DNA from: Sorghum bicolor
Lineage: Eukaryota; Streptophyta; Magnoliopsida; Poales; Poaceae
Assembly (NCBI RefSeq): GCF_000003195.3
Contig: NC_012877.2
Coordinates: 25,953,591-26,017,590, forward strand
Direction: 5' to 3'
Length of the DNA: 64,000 nucleotides
The position numbers and the translations under genes were made by a program. This document shows positions 34,960-49,400 of the stretch, piece by piece (positions within the stretch are counted from its first letter, which is position 1; every line of letters starts with the position of its first letter). The notes below the pieces were generated by a model. It saw nothing but the letters and a program-made list of their open reading frames with translations, was not told the origin of the DNA and did not search any database.

Positions 34960-36796
34960 ATGGCGGCTTATGGGCTAGATGTTGAGTGTCCACACATTTT
35001 TGGTGGCACACACTTTGCATAGTGGAGAAATTGGATGACATGCAATTTTAACTATATTTCTCCTCAAATGTGGTGGATGGTAGATGTAGGCTTTTCTCAA
35101 GTGTTGGATGAAGAGAATCTAACTCAAGCACAAGAGAAATGTCTACATCTCGACTACCAAGCTACTAACATCTTCTATTCATCCATGAAAGATAACATAT
35201 TTGGTGAGAACATGGATATAAAGGCCTTGTTTAGTTCATGAAGTATTTTGCAAAAAAGCACATGAGGATGTTGAGCACGACCACAACATGGTGGTTGTGG
35301 AGGATTGCTCCACCTCATGGTCAAGTGAGGATGAAGATGATGGCTATGAGAGTGATGCTTCTACAAGCTCATCCACTTCATCACATTCCTCCATGTCTCA
35401 CAGTGACGGCAAGGTATCTATTGGAGATGTGATTGTTGATTGTGATGATCCAAATTTTGAGCTTGTATGTAGACTCACCAAAGCTTTAAGAAATGAGATG
35501 GCTAAAACAAGTAAATTGAAAAATGAAAACTCATTTCTAAAGACCATATGTGAACAACAAAAGCATCTACTTTATGTTACTACTTGTTCACATGAGGAGC
35601 TAAAATTGGTTCATGAGGAACTTTGTGTTACTCATGATAACTTGGTAAAAGATCATGCATTTCTCACTAAGAAGATTTCTAATGAAGAAATTAAAACTAG
35701 TGAGAGCTCATCACTTGGGTCAAATGATCAATCACATATTATTACTAACCCTTGTGATGTAGGCAAGAAGCATGTATCCACCTCTTGCCATGATTTACTA
35801 TCTATGCCATGTTCTTCAGATATAGATGCTTGTTCTACTTCTATTTCTTGTGAGACTAACCTTTTGAAGGAGAACAATAAGCTCAATGAACAAGTGAAGA
35901 ACTTGAGCAACAAGCTAGAGAGGTGCTATAATTCAAAAGTCACCTTTGAGCATATATTGAAGACTCAAAGAATCTATGGTGACAAGTGTGGCCTTGGCTT
36001 CAAAGAAAAGATGACAAAGGGCAAAAGAAAGCAAGAAAAGGGAAAGCTTTCTCATTTCATGTGCTATCGGTGCCATGAAGTGGGACATCTTGCCAATGGT
36101 TGCCCAAACAAAGAGAAGCTCAAGAAGATAAAAGAAGAAGAGAGGATAAAGCATGTCAAGTGCTTCAAGTGTCGCACTTGGGGTCATCTCACCTCAATGT
36201 GCCCAACCAAGCAATTGGTGAAGCAACAAGTAAAGCCTCAACCTAAGCCACAAGTTGAGCAAGAAAAGAAGCCCAAAGCTCAAGTCAAGTTCAACCGTCA
36301 CGGTGACTTGATGAAGAAGAAGAAGAAAACAAGAAGGGGTGGAAGAGCAAGGCATCCAATGCAAATCCAAGATGCCAAGATCGTGAGCAAGAATCAAGAC
36401 AAGAAGAAAGCTTATGCTCACATCATGTGTTTTGAGTGCAAGAATGAGGGACACTTTGCTTCGAGGTGTCCTACCAAGCTTGAGAAGAAGGCTCAAGCAA
36501 CCCTCAAGAAGCAAGGCAATGAGAAGCAACACATGAGCAAGGAAGAAAAGGCTCAATCAAAGAGAAGTTGTTACTTATGCTGAGAAAGGGGACACATGGC
36601 TCATTCATGTCCCCTAGGTAATAGTTCTAAACCTATTTCAATTGATAACCATAATATGCTTAGAAAGGATGGTGATAGTACCTCTATGGTTGCTATTGCA
36701 AAACATCCCGCTATTCATACTAAGGCATCGCCTAAGTATGTTGCTCCTAACTTGAGAGGACCCAAACTAGTTTGGGTACCATCAAAAGGTGGATGA
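34960..36796 (+). pseudogene. Sirevirus gag, damaged
   Basis: Gag builds the virus-like particle. The N-terminal part starts at ATG 34960 ('MAAYGLDVECPHIFGG') and is cut by a TAG at 35020-35022; the frame then runs on to 35241. The central capsid part is missing: at about 35225-35260 the N-terminal frame joins the C-terminal frame with a shift, as after an internal deletion. The C-terminal part (35288-36583) has an acidic Ser-rich stretch, a coiled-coil-like middle and three CCHC knuckles: CYRCHEVGHLANGC, CFKCRTWGHLTSMC and CFECKNEGHFASRC. A fourth knuckle begins 'CYLC' but is cut by TGA at 36581-36583; the same frame continues 'ERGHMAHSC' to 36796, ending near 'LVWVPSKGG'. Multiple knuckles in a long Gag are typical of Sireviruses. 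Confidence 0.9.
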
Positions 36797-39700
36797 TTGT
36801 TTAGGTACCATTAGCATTGGAAACTTGATTCAATTGATCCTATAATTGTTCATCATATGATTGAGTTAAGTATTGAAGCCTAGTGCAGAACCAAACCCAA
36901 TGCCATGACAAGATAGTGAAGTCCAAATGTGCTATAATATACAAGTGTCACATTCAAGTTGTGGTGATTTATTGGATTATTTGATGGCTTGCAAATACAT
37001 GAGTTGAAGCTTGCAAATTGGATGATCATAAGCTAACCAAGGTATGTCTTTGTTGATCACATTCATTTGGGTGCATATGAGTTGATCGAATTGGATATAT
37101 ATGCAATGTTGCTTGCTATAAGATGATTGAATGGATTAAATGGTTAGCAATGAAGTTTGGATTGATTTGAGTTGAATAAATTCATGAGATGACTTTTAGT
37201 AAGTGGATTGAATTGATATATATCTTATGAGAGTATTCAATCAAGTCGATTTCAAGTTTGGTTCAATTTGAACAAGTATAGCTCAATTACTTGAAATCTG
37301 CCAAATATTGAAAACCTGAGCTAGCAAATATCAAGTCTGAGTTTGAGTGACAATATCTATCTGGAATGGCATGATATTTGGTATGCATGCTGTGCACTTA
37401 TCATAGAAGATGCTGTAAAAATCTCATGAAAATTGGATGAGGGATACTTCGGTTTTGGAGTAGATCTTATCAGCTATAGTGCAGCAGTTTTCAGCATGTA
37501 GCAGTGGTGGAAGAATTGAAATCTGGTAGCAATCTAGAAGTCAAATGAAGCTCAGATTTTTACAGCTGCTAGATGACTTAGTGAATCACATCTCCACCAA
37601 ATTTCGTGATATTTGGATCTGTACATTGTGAGATATTGATATTTCTTTAAAGGGTACAGAATCTGCCAGAAAAGTGACAATTATTGGATTGATCTAAAGT
37701 CACTTAAATTGAAAGGTCCTCAAGTTGGAAACATGTTTACAAGTGTTTGAGGCACCTAAGTTTGGTTTTGAATTGATCTATAAGCAGGACAAGTAATGAG
37801 CACAAGGGCATTTGGTTGTGGAATGTACTTAGTGTACACATTTAGTACTCAAATTGAAGATCAAGATCAAACTCAATATGAAGGTAAAGTTTATGTTCTA
37901 GTGAGTATTGATGACAAATTGGTAGAAAGAAAAGGACTTAAACAAGTAGAAAGAAAAGGACTTAAAAAAAGGGGGAATTCATGGTTACTCATCACATTAA
38001 GTCCGTCACTTGAATCAATCAATCAAAGCAATTCAAGTAAGTATCAAAACTAGTTCTTTGGAGAGAGGTCACTTCTCCCTATGTGAGGGGCGTGCCGCCC
38101 GAGGAGTGGGAAAACCAAGTGTGGTGCTTGGAAGGCTAACATGGAAGTGGGATCTAAAGGACATTTAAGATGCTTAGTTGAAGCCATCAAAAGGATTGAT
38201 CAAGAAAGCAAGCTACAACCCAAACGAGAGCTAGTCATGCTATTTCAGGTGATATTCTTAGTAGTTCTCTCATGCAAGCAATGATCAAAAGAAGAAGCAA
38301 GCCAACCACAACAAGATAGTGCACTTGATCATAAAGTGGTTTTCCATTCATATGGGTGAAGATTTGATCTATCAATTGGCATTTATAATTGATCTTCACC
38401 AAGCTTATTAATTGGACTTCACATTGCTATTGGAGAAATGAATTGGAATCTATGTGACTATCCTCTTCTCCAACATAGCAAAGGTATCATTGTAATGTGC
38501 ATGATCATTTCATCCCTTACTAGTATGCGGTTAGTGCATATAGTACATGCTTAATAGGATCATGCATGTCAAATGAAAAGTTTTAAATTCATAAACCTAC
38601 CACTATTGCTTGAATTATTAGTTGATCTAGTGGTATGTATATGAGTTTGTTCATGCGCTAGTGAACCTAAGTACTTGATCTATTTTGGATTGTTAACAAG
38701 TACAAGTACAACATTGGCAAGATAACCCTTAATGTGAGGTGTGAAAAAGCTTGTCATTGGTTCAAACCGGACTTGGAAGCTTAGGCAAATCAACATAGTT
38801 CAAGTCAACAATTAGAAGCTCATGATGATTAGAGTAGAAGAACAAGACAACAATGCAAATGGTATCTAAATTCAAATGTTTCTTCAATTGGTATCCAACA
38901 AATGGTACTCGTGATGATAACAAATGTTCAAGATAGCAAACAAGTGGTTCCATACTAGAAGACCTTATTAGTAGAAGAACCCCATATGGTATCGAACAAG
39001 ATATTTCAAGTGATATCACATTTATACATATGGTATCTATCATACAAGAAGGTGGTTCCACAAGTGATCCTCAACTTTAAGTGATCATCAAGCAAAGAAA
39101 GTTCCCTCACCAACAAGATTGACAAGTGAATGACCCATGCTATGACATAGGGGGAGTGCCCCACCAAAAGGTATCAAGGTCAAAGATCCTATGTGGTATC
39201 TCAAGAGAAATTCAAGTAATGTCATTCCAACACATATGGTGATGTCCATAAAAAATGCAAGATTCAAGCCTCAACCATCTATCCCCATGCAATCCTTTGT
39301 CACAATGAGATTCACACTTTTTCAATTGGTATCAAGTGGTTTAATTGGTATCACATACCTTTTATGGAAATTGATGACAAAGGGGGAGAAGTTGGAACAA
39401 AGATATGATCATGGGATAAGTTGGACAACAAAATATATGTTTCAAGGGGGAGAGATCAAAGATGGACATGGACAAGGGAGCAACATTAAAAAAATGATGG
39501 ATCAAAATTCTTGGACAAAAGTAAAGCACACAAGTAGGGGGAGCAAGCTCATGAACCTTGTTTGTTTGCATTTGATTTGTGCATATTCATGTGCTTGCTT
39601 GCATTGCATAAGTTTTTAAATTCAATATGCATGCTTGTGTGGTGTATGCTAGTTATAGAACTTGATTGATGATATAATAACTAGCATACATAGGTTGGTA

Positions 39701-40052
39701 GCTAGACTTGTGTTCTTCAAGTAAAGACTAGACCCTTGCTTTTAATGTTGATCTCACGAGGTTTCTAGTATTTTTGTTGTCTAGCTACACATGGTGCTAA
39801 GGATGGTGCACATTGAATGCTTCAATTGATATCGAATATGGTATCGAGCTACAAAGGTTTATTCTATACACCTTAGCACTTAGTAGGGTTTTGTGGTGCT
39901 TATCCAAATCTTGACATAGAGCTTAAATGTTGGATAAGTAGCATAAAATCCAAATCAAGTTAGCAATTAACACTTATGTGAAGTGCTAGCTTGAAAAAGC
40001 TTAATTTCCATATCTTTGTAGAGTTGTCATCAATTACCAAAAAGGGGGAGGT
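36797..40052 (+). other. Sirevirus internal region without pol, with multiple polypurine tracts
   Basis: 3.26 kb after gag in which no protease, integrase, RT or RNase H motif is visible in any frame. It is AT-rich. A 24-bp-period direct repeat ('gtagaaagaaaaggactta') starts at 37922 and 37946. Polypurine tracts of the form 'agggggag' or 'aagggggaa' occur at about 37968, 39150, 39380, 39444, 39536 and 40040; the last abuts the 3' LTR. Several such tracts before the 3' LTR are a known Sirevirus trait. The origin of the rest is unknown. Confidence 0.7.
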
Positions 40053-42542
40053 TGAAAGGTCCTTGTTTGGTTTTGGTAATTGAGTGACAACTTAGGTGAA
40101 CTAATAGTGTTTATATGAGATACACAAGAGATTAGTCCACAGGTGATGATATGATGATGGAGGAGCTCATTGCATATGAGACATGACATGGAGTCATGTG
40201 ACCAAGGTGGAGAAGATCAAGATCAAGCTTGGCTCGATGGACCAGTTGCAAGAGTGAAGGGCAAGTCGGAGGCTTTGAAGCGAGGGACCACGTGTGACGG
40301 TGAAGCTTGAACAAGACTTGGCGCCGATGGACAGAGGCAACGGTGAAGAGCAAGTGAGGTCAAGATCGATGAACCAATACCGTCACGTGATGATATGAAG
40401 TGGATCATATCATTTGGTGATTGCTTGGTGCATGTGTTGCATCAACATTGGAGGAGATGGAATGGAAAGCGCAAGGCAAAGGTATAACCTAGGGCTTTTC
40501 CATTTCACCGGTCATAGGTGTGTAGAGAAGTTTATGACCGGATTTAGGATAGATGGTCGTACTATCAAGAGGGGCAAACTTGTTTGCATATCGGTCATCT
40601 AGTGCCACTTGAGCGATCTAACTTTGCATACGTGTTAGGATCGAGTGGCGTGGCAAGTTGAGAGGCTAACTCCTTTGGGAAAATGTTTGTGAAAATGCTA
40701 ACACACTTGCACATGGAGGTGTACACTTGGTGGTGTTGGCACATTTACAAAAGAGGTGGAGTTCCTAGGGTTGAGAGGGGTTTGGGTTCCTCTCTCCCTC
40801 CGCGGAGCTTGCGAGGCGAGATTTGGCGCTTTTGAGAAAATTAAGTGCATATTTGATATTGCGTCGGTGGGAATTTTGGAGAAGTCGCGGGAGTCATCGG
40901 ACGCACTGCGTGGAGGCGCCGGACGCTAGCCTTTAGCGTCTGATGTATTGTCGGGTCTGTCCAGAGTGCACCGGACGCACCGGAGTGAGTCCGGTGCTCA
41001 GCGTCCGGTGTGCGGGCGGTTTGGTGACCCTCTCTGCGCATGAGTCCGGAGAGCACCGGACGCTCAGAGTGCGTCCGGTGATTCGTGTCCGGTGACCCTA
41101 CGCGTTTTCAGACCTCTCTGTGTTTAGGACCGGTGTGCACCGGACGCGTCCGGTGGCAACTTGCTCAGCGTCCGGTGGCTCGCGTCTGGTGACCCTGCGA
41201 GTTTGCGGAGCTCTCTACGCACGAGTCCGGTGTGCACCGGACGCGTCCAGTGGTGCTGTGCTGGCGTGCGTGCGCAGTAGCCGTTGGCAGCAACGGTCGA
41301 GTTCAAATGGCTAGTGACACGTGGCTAACGCCTGAGCACCGGACGCTAGGAGTTTAGCGTCCGGTGGCTCCCTTTGAGCGTCCGGTGCCCTCATGTTTTG
41401 CCCAGTGAAGGAGCAATGGCTAGTTTAGCCCTTGGGGCTATAAATAGAAGTGGTGGCCGGCCTTGGCTGGCAGAGAGCACCCTTGGGACTTAGTGTCCAT
41501 GCTTGGGGAGTGCTAGGAAAGCCTCTAACTCACTTGTGCTTGCAAGAGTGCGAATCAATAGCGAGTGAGTGATTCTAGTGCGTTGCATTGAGAGATTGCA
41601 TCGAGTGGCACTAGGTGTTCGTGTTGCAAGCTAGTGGTGCTTGTTACTCTTGGAGGTTGCCACCTCCTAGACGGCTTGGTGGCTTGTGACTCCGTCGAAG
41701 CACACAAGGAGATTGTGCGGTGCTCCGGAGAAGAGATTGTGAGGGGTACGGTGCTCACCCCGCGGGGATCGCGAAGAGCAACTCTAGTTGAGCGAGACGT
41801 GAAGAGCGACAAGTGGTCCGGCCGGGTCAAGTGCTCGAGCTTGTGGTAAGCACTCCACATGGGAGAGTGTGACTTGCAGGTCACCACTAGCAAGAAGACT
41901 GGCGGCAACCTTGGAGCTTGTGTCAACGGGGACGTAGCTTGGTGGCAACCAAGTGAACCTCGAAAGAAAATCATCGTGTCAACTTTGTTCTTCCTGTTGG
42001 TTTGCAAGTCCCTAACACAAGCTTGTTCTTACTTTCATATAGTTGTGCTTGTGTAGTTGCTCTTGTAATTAGTTAGCTTGTGTAGCTTGCTAGTTACCTT
42101 CTTGCTTGTGTAGCTAGAAGTAGTTCCCTTGCGTGACTAATTTGGTTTGTGTAACCTTGTTAGTCACATTGCTTAGTTTGTGTAGCTAAGTACTTTTGTG
42201 CTCTCTAATTTGGCATTGGTTGCCTTGTTGTTGAGCTTTGCTAGTGAGCTTAGGAGCTTTGTGCTTTTGCTTACTAGTTGTGTAGAAGCTCCTCGGTTTG
42301 CAAAGTACTAGTGGCATAGGTTTGTGTGACCTTGCTCCTAGAATTGGTTAGGCGAGCTCTTGCTAAGGTTGCACCTTGTTTGCTTGTTTAGGATCTTTTA
42401 CAAGGTGCTAGAGAACTTAGATAGAGGGGTGTAGTCTTGGCCAAACCGATAGTTTTAATTCCGCATTTGTTTCGGTTAGCCGGCGTAATAATTTTTAGAA
42501 AGGACTATTCACCCCCCTCTAGTCCGCCATCTCGACCCTTCA
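40053..42542 (+). repeat. Sirevirus 3' LTR
   Basis: 2490 bp, uninterrupted, TGAAAGG to CCTTCA. It contains the palindrome cluster (perfect 18-bp copy at 41138-41155) and the TATA box at 41439-41446. It shows where the nested element entered the partner LTR. Confidence 0.95.
41439..41446 (+). promoter_or_regulatory. TATA box of the Sirevirus 3' LTR
   Basis: 'tataaata' in the context 'ggggctataaatagaagtgg', the same as at 26151. It could drive transcription outward into the satellite. Confidence 0.65.
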
Positions 42543-45500
42543 GTGCTTCCACAATGATTTATGACCCTATGGTGCATTAGGCGCAAACCGTGCACCTATC
42601 TACCACTAAAACTAACATTATCTCTAAATAGACCCAAGTGATAATCCATATGACACATGTCATCTAGGAGTTCTATTGGGTGCGTCTAAATGGATTTCTG
42701 AGCATATGGTACGTTCCATGCAAACCATGCACCTATCTTGCATCAAGATTAGCACTATCTCCAAACAGATCGAAAAGAGCTTCCACTTAAGCCTCTTCAC
42801 CTAAGAGTATTATCTAGTGCTTCTACAATGGTTTCTGAGCCTATGGTGCATTATGCGCAAACCATGCACCAATCTTGCACCTAAACTAACACTGACTCTA
42901 AACGGACCGAAGCGAGATTCCATATGACACACATCATTTAGGAGTTCTATCGGGTGCGTCCAAATTGATTTTTGAGAATATGGTACATTCCATGCAAACC
43001 GTACACCTATCTTGCATCAAGATTAGCACTATCTCCAAACAGATAGAACCGAGCTTTCACTTGAGCCTCTTCACCTAGGAGTACCATTGGGAACTTCTAC
43101 AACAATTTCTGATCCTATGGTGCACTGGGCACAAACCACGCGCCTATCTTGCACCGAAACTAATACTATCTCCAACTGGACCGAACCGAGATTCCATATG
43201 ACACACTTCATCTATTAGTTCCATCAGGTGCATCTAGCAGTTCCTTTGGGTGTGTCCAAATTGATTTTTGAGCATATGGTATGTTCCATGCAAACCGTGC
43301 GCCTATCTTGCATCAAGATTAGAACTATCTTCACCAAGGAGTACCACTAGGTGCGTCCAAAATGGTTTCTTAGACTATGGTACATTATGTGCCAACCGTG
43401 CACCTATCTTGCACCGAAACTAACACTATCTCCAAATAGACCGAAGCAAGATTCCATATGACACACATCATCTAGGAGTTCTATCGGGTGTGTCCAATTA
43501 TGATTTTTGAACATATGGTATGTTCCACGCAAACCATGCACCTATCTTGCATCAAGATTAACACTATATCAAAATAGACCAAACCGAGCTTTCACTTGAG
43601 CCTCTTTATCTAGGCATACCATCGAGTGCTTCCACAATGGTTTCTGACCCTATGGTGCATTAGGTGCAAACCGTGCACCTATCTTGCACTGAAACTAACA
43701 TTGTCTCTAAATAGACCAAAGCGAGACTCCATATGACACACATCATCTAAGAGTTCTGTTGGGTGCATCCAAATTGATTTCTAAGCATATGGTATGTTAC
43801 ATGCAAACCGTGCACCTATCTTACATCAAGATTAGCACTATCTCAAAAGAGACCGAACCAAGCTTCCACTTCATCCTCTTCACCTAGGAGTATCATCGGG
43901 TGCTTCCACATTGGTTTTTGAGCCTATGGTGCATTAGGTGCAAACAATGCACCTATCTTACACCAAAACTAACATTGTCTCTAAACAGATCGAATCGAGA
44001 TTCAATATGACACACATTATCTAGGAGTTCTATCGGGTGTGTCGAAATTGATTTTCGAGCATATGGTACGTTCCATGCAAACCGTGCACCTATATTGCAT
44101 TAAGATTAGCACTATCTCCAAACCGAGCTTCCACTTGAGCCCCTTTACCTAGTTGTACCATCGCGTGCGTCCTAAATGTTTTCTTAGCCTCTAGTGCATT
44201 AGGTGCAAATTGTGCACTTATCTTGCACCAAAACTAACACTATCTCCAAATAGACCGAAGTGAGGTTCCATATGACATATGTCATTAAGAGTTCTATTAG
44301 TTGTGTCTAAATTAATTTCTGAGCATATGGTACATTCCATGCAAACCAAGCACCTATCATGCATGAAAATTAGCACTATCTCCAAACAGACCAAACCGAG
44401 CTTCCACTTGAGCCTCTTCACCTAGGAGTCTCATCGGGTGCTTCCATAATGGTTTCTGAGCTATGGTGCATTAGGCGCAAACTGTGCACCTATCTTGCAT
44501 CAAAACTAACACTGTCTATAAATGTACTGGAGCAAGATTCCATATGACAGACATCATCTAGGAGTTCTATTGGGTGCGTCCAAATTGGTTCTGAGGAGAT
44601 GGTATGTTCCACGTAAACCGTGCATCTATCTTGCTTCAAGATTAGCACTATCTTCAAACAGACCAAATCGAGCTTTCACTTGAGCCACTTCACCTAGGAG
44701 TACCATAGGGTGCTTAGACAATGGTTTCTGATCCTATGGTGCATTAGTTGCAAACCGTACACCTATCTTGCAACAAAACTCACAATATCTCCAAACAGAC
44801 CAAAGCAAGATTCCATATAACACACGTCATTTAGAAGTTCCATCAAATGCTTCTAGCAGTTCCATCGGGTGTGTCCAAATTGATTTCTAAGCATATGGTG
44901 CGCCTATCTTGAATCATGATTAGAACTATCTCCAAACAGACCGAACCAAGCTTCCACTTGGGCCTCTTCACCAAGGAGTACCATTGGGTGCGTCCAAAAT
45001 GGTTTCTTAGATTATGGAGCAGTAGGTGCAAACCGTGCACCTATCTTACATCAAAACTAACGCTATCTCCAAATGGACCGAAACAAGATTCCATGACACA
45101 CATCATCTAGGAGTTCTATCGGGTGTCCAAATTGATTTCCGAGCATATGATATGTTCCACGCAAACCATGCACCTATCTTGCCTCAAGATTAGCACTATC
45201 TCGAAACAAACCAAACCAAACTTTCACTTGAACCTCTTCACCTAAAAGTACCATTGGGTGCTTCCACAATGATTTTCTGACCCTATGGTGCATTAGGCGC
45301 AAACCGTGCACCTATCTTGCACTGAAAGTAACATTGTCTCTAAATAGACCCAAGCGAGAATCCATATGACACATGTCATCTAGGAGTTCTATTGAGTGCG
45401 TCCAAATGGATTTCTAAGCATATGGTATGTTCCATGCAAACTATGCACCTATCTTGCATCAAGATTAGCACTATCTCCAAACATTGAAAAGAGCTTCCAC

Positions 45501-46404
45501 TTGAGCCTCTGCACCTAGGAGTATTATCGAGTGCTTCTACAATGGTTTCTGAGCCAATGGTGTATTATGCGCAAACCATGCACCAATCTTGCACCTAAAC
45601 TAACACTGACTCAAAACAGACCGAAGCGAGATTCCATATGACATACATCATCTAGGAGTTCTGTCGGGTGCGTACAAATTGATTTATGAGAATATGGTAC
45701 ATTCCATGTAAACCGTACACCTATCTTGCATCAAGATTAGCACTATCTCCAAACAGACAGAACCGAGCTTTCACTTGAGCCTCTTCACCTAGGAGTACCA
45801 TTGGGAACTTCTACAATAGTTTCTGAGCCTATGGTGCACTAGGCACAAACCACACACCTATCTTGCACCGAAACTAATACTATCTCCAACTGTACCAAAC
45901 CGAGATTCCATATGACACACTTCATCTATTAGTTCCATTAGGTGCATCTAGCAGTTCATTGGGTGTGTCCAAATTGATTTCTGAGCATGTGGTACGTTCC
46001 ATGCAAACCGTGCGTCTATCTTGCATCAAGATTAGAACTATCTCTAAACAGACTGAACCAAGCTTCCACTTGAGCCTCTTCACCAAGGAGTACCACCAGG
46101 TGTGTCCAAAATGGTTTCTTAGACTATGGTGCATTATGTGCAACCTTGCACCTATCTTGCACCGAAACTAACACTATCTCTAAATGGACTGAAGCAAGAT
46201 TCCATATGACACACATCATCTAGGAGTTCTATCTGTTGTGTCCAAATTGATTTTTGAGCATATGGTATGCTCCATGCAATCCATGCACCTATCTTGCATC
46301 AAGATTAGCACTATATCAAAATAGACCAAACCAAGCTTTCACTTGAGCCTCTTCACCTAGGAGTACCATCGAATGCTTCCACAATGGTTTCTGACCCTAT
46401 GGTG
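42543..46404. repeat. Satellite block 3, with a 2.7-kb higher-order period
   Basis: The same A/B dimers. The opening units recur 2715 bp later: 'gtgcttccacaatgatttatgaccc' type at 42543 and 45258, and the rare 'gggaacttctacaa' variant at 43087 and 45804. This is about 20 monomers. Confidence 0.88.
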
Positions 46405-49400
46405 TGTCACAGAACCGTCCAAATTATAAGAGCACAAGTACAAAAACAATCGCCGAAGTGATCAATTTATCATACTTGAGCCCATATAATTCCGGTAGTC
46501 CATCAAAATCACGAGAGATTTCAAACCAACCAACATACAAGCCAAGATCGTAGTGATTCAACATAACAAGTCACACGTTACATGCATTTCACAAGTAGTT
46601 CAAGTATATCGGAGTTCGATAAGATTATTACAACTCAAGTTTACAAATAGCGGAAGCAAAGTAATTTGAAACCAATATCACTTTTATTTCAAATACATGC
46701 CAGTACCATGGTCCATTCCAACAAAAGCATCATAGATGAGGTAAGTAGGAAGGATCATGCCCATGATCTTACTCCTTCCCTAAAGCAGGAGTCATCCAAA
46801 TCTTGCAGTAGCTATGATACATCACAACCTGCAACAAGTGGGAATAAACCCTGAGTACGAGAATGTACTCAGCTAGACTTACCCGTCATAAACCAGAAAT
46901 AAATGACACAAAGGAGTATGCAAGGCTGTTATATAAGTGGAGCTTGTTGGACAACATTTTGCATAAAAAGCTTAAGTATAAATAGTTAAACCTTTCTTAT
47001 TTAGCATCCATTTAATTCTCATTAACCTATCAACTAGATTAGCACCTGTACTATAGCAATCACTTGATTAATATCAATCAATAATAACCATATCAGGTTT
47101 ATCAAGGCTGTGATCATCATCATCATCATAGAACCATTAAGTTATTTAGTGAATGCTACGTTTGCCGCTGCTCTGTCAAGTTCTCACTATCCGGGAGAGA
47201 CGGCGATTCGAATCGATTCCTATCCAGCTGGAGGGGTATTCCTAGCACTCACCCAAGCATCCCCCGTCGGAGAGCCAACGGGTCACCTTTGGTATGACTC
47301 AGGAATCGCGGTTCCGATCAGCGCCGCACTCCCAGGGCTACCACTCTGCCAGGGAGGTCAGGAATTTTAACTCACCTGCCTTTGTACTTACGCCAATGGT
47401 CCCCCGCACACCGCACTTCCTCCGGTAGTGCGCACTTTATACTTGCCGGTCTTCCGGCCTGAGTCATACTACCAGGCTTCGCGGTCGGAACGAGTTATCC
47501 GGCCAACTAAGTGTTAGGCATGCGTTCAACATGACAAGAGGACGTACAACGATCGGTCCTTAACCAACACAGATGGGGATAGATCCACACCCAAGACCTC
47601 CATGCCTTGTTGCGTCACTATCATCATCCCGCCCGGTCTCCTTTCATATTATTAACACATGGTTCTTTTCCACGATAGCAAATATAGCCAACCGTGATCC
47701 GGAATCCACCTATAACCTACAGGTGACAGGAAATCACCTGGCTTCTACCGAGCTAAGCATGGCTAAGCATAGACGTGATCCTGACTAATTAGGATTCAGG
47801 TTATACATATACTGGACAAGGAAGGGTATATATATGCAGCAAGGATTTCATCCAAATCCTATACTTAATGCAACAATACATATATAACATACATATACTC
47901 ATTCACTTTCAAAAAGTAGGAGGCTTATAATGCTCCGGGGCTTGCCTGGAATGTGACACCGAGTCAGATTAGTTAGCTTGCTCCGTCTTGGTGACATCTA
48001 AGATCATAACACTTGCTTAATCATTCCATCTTCGGGATGATCCACCCTCATGTCCTTCACGTGGTTCATCTAGCGTACCTAGAGGACATGCAAGATGCAA
48101 GTGCATGAACACATGGAAGTGCAATAGACAAAGCATTACACACAAGAAGCATGACAAGAGCATGGTTACACTAAACACACTTAAGCACATCTCATTGCTC
48201 AACTTAAAGATTACACAACCAACATGCTGAGCCAACAAGGAATGCAACACTAAACATATTAGACATAGCATACATGTTTCACCAGGTCTCAGGTATATTA
48301 ACTTGGCCATTACCAAAGACATGAGTCATACATAGCAACATACCAAGCAACAACAATACAAGGAATCTGCCATTTTTAGGACTGTTAACAGCAGCTGAGA
48401 AAATAAATCATAACTAGAGTTACACAACTCCAAAAGACATGAATTAAGACATTATGGAAATCTTAAGAAATTATCCACATTTCATATTTAGTCATCAAAG
48501 CATGATTCGCAACTTAAGCTGGTCGAAATTATAAATTTCCAGAATCTGTCCCTGACAAACAGAGAGCAGCCATTTCTAGAATCCAACTTTGAACAGACAT
48601 AACTCACAAACCACAAGGCCAAATACTACAAAATTTTAACAGCAGATAGATAGGTGAATTATCTACAACTTTGCTATAAACAAGATTCCCAGAAAACACC
48701 ATTTACATATTGTAATCCAAACAGTTCCACAAACTGTCCAGAAACAACAATTGCAAACAATCAATTATTAACTTATGTTTCAAACATGCATTTGAGCAAA
48801 ACCATTGTTGCCAACAGTTTGCACATATCTAAAGAACACCAGAAAACATAGTGGTCATTACCAAATAAATTTATTTAATGCCTTTCTTAATTCATTTGGA
48901 TAATAAGGTGAATTAAAGGACATAAACCAAACTTGCACAGTAAATTCCACCAAAATTACAGTAGCTTGTACATACTGTCCATAGTCTACTGTACAAATTT
49001 CACTGCATTTGAATTAAGATATCAACATCTATGAAAAAGACAAATTGTTATTGCAATTAACCATGTGAGAATAAGATAAATGCACAAATCATGTTTTCTT
49101 CAAACACATGACCATATTATATGTCAACATGATACAACAATATCATATAATTGTACAGGACCAACATTTTTCCATTTTCACATTTTTATTTATAATTATA
49201 AACCATTTATCAATTCCCATGAAGACATCTCTGTTTCAAAACATGGACAGAATCTGTCATGCCACATTAAACAGCTATAACTTGAGTTTTATATGTCCAT
49301 AAATTATGGTTATGTACTTTCTAGAAAGCTTACTAAATTGTGAACAACTTTGTTATAAACATCTAGAGCTAAATCTACAACTAACAAGGTCTTACAACAA

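Larger units (their letters stand above)
24747..42542 (+). mobile_element. Copia Sirevirus with gag remnant and no pol, carrying a nested Gypsy element
   Basis: It begins TGAAAGGTCC and ends CCCTTCA with 5-bp target duplications GTGCT. Features typical of Sireviruses: LTRs packed with CACCGGAC/GTCCGGTG palindromes, primer site 'tggtatcaaagc' directly after the LTR, a Gag with several zinc knuckles, and many polypurine tracts before the 3' LTR. Internal DNA is only about 5.1 kb and shows no protease, integrase or RT, so the element would have needed enzymes from a relative. The LTRs (about 2508 and 2490 bp without the nested insertion) differ at clearly more sites than those of element A, so it is older. 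Confidence 0.9.

Noticed and set aside
35933..36556. Minus-strand ORFs opposite the Sirevirus gag
   Set aside because: Shadows of the gag frame on the other strand.
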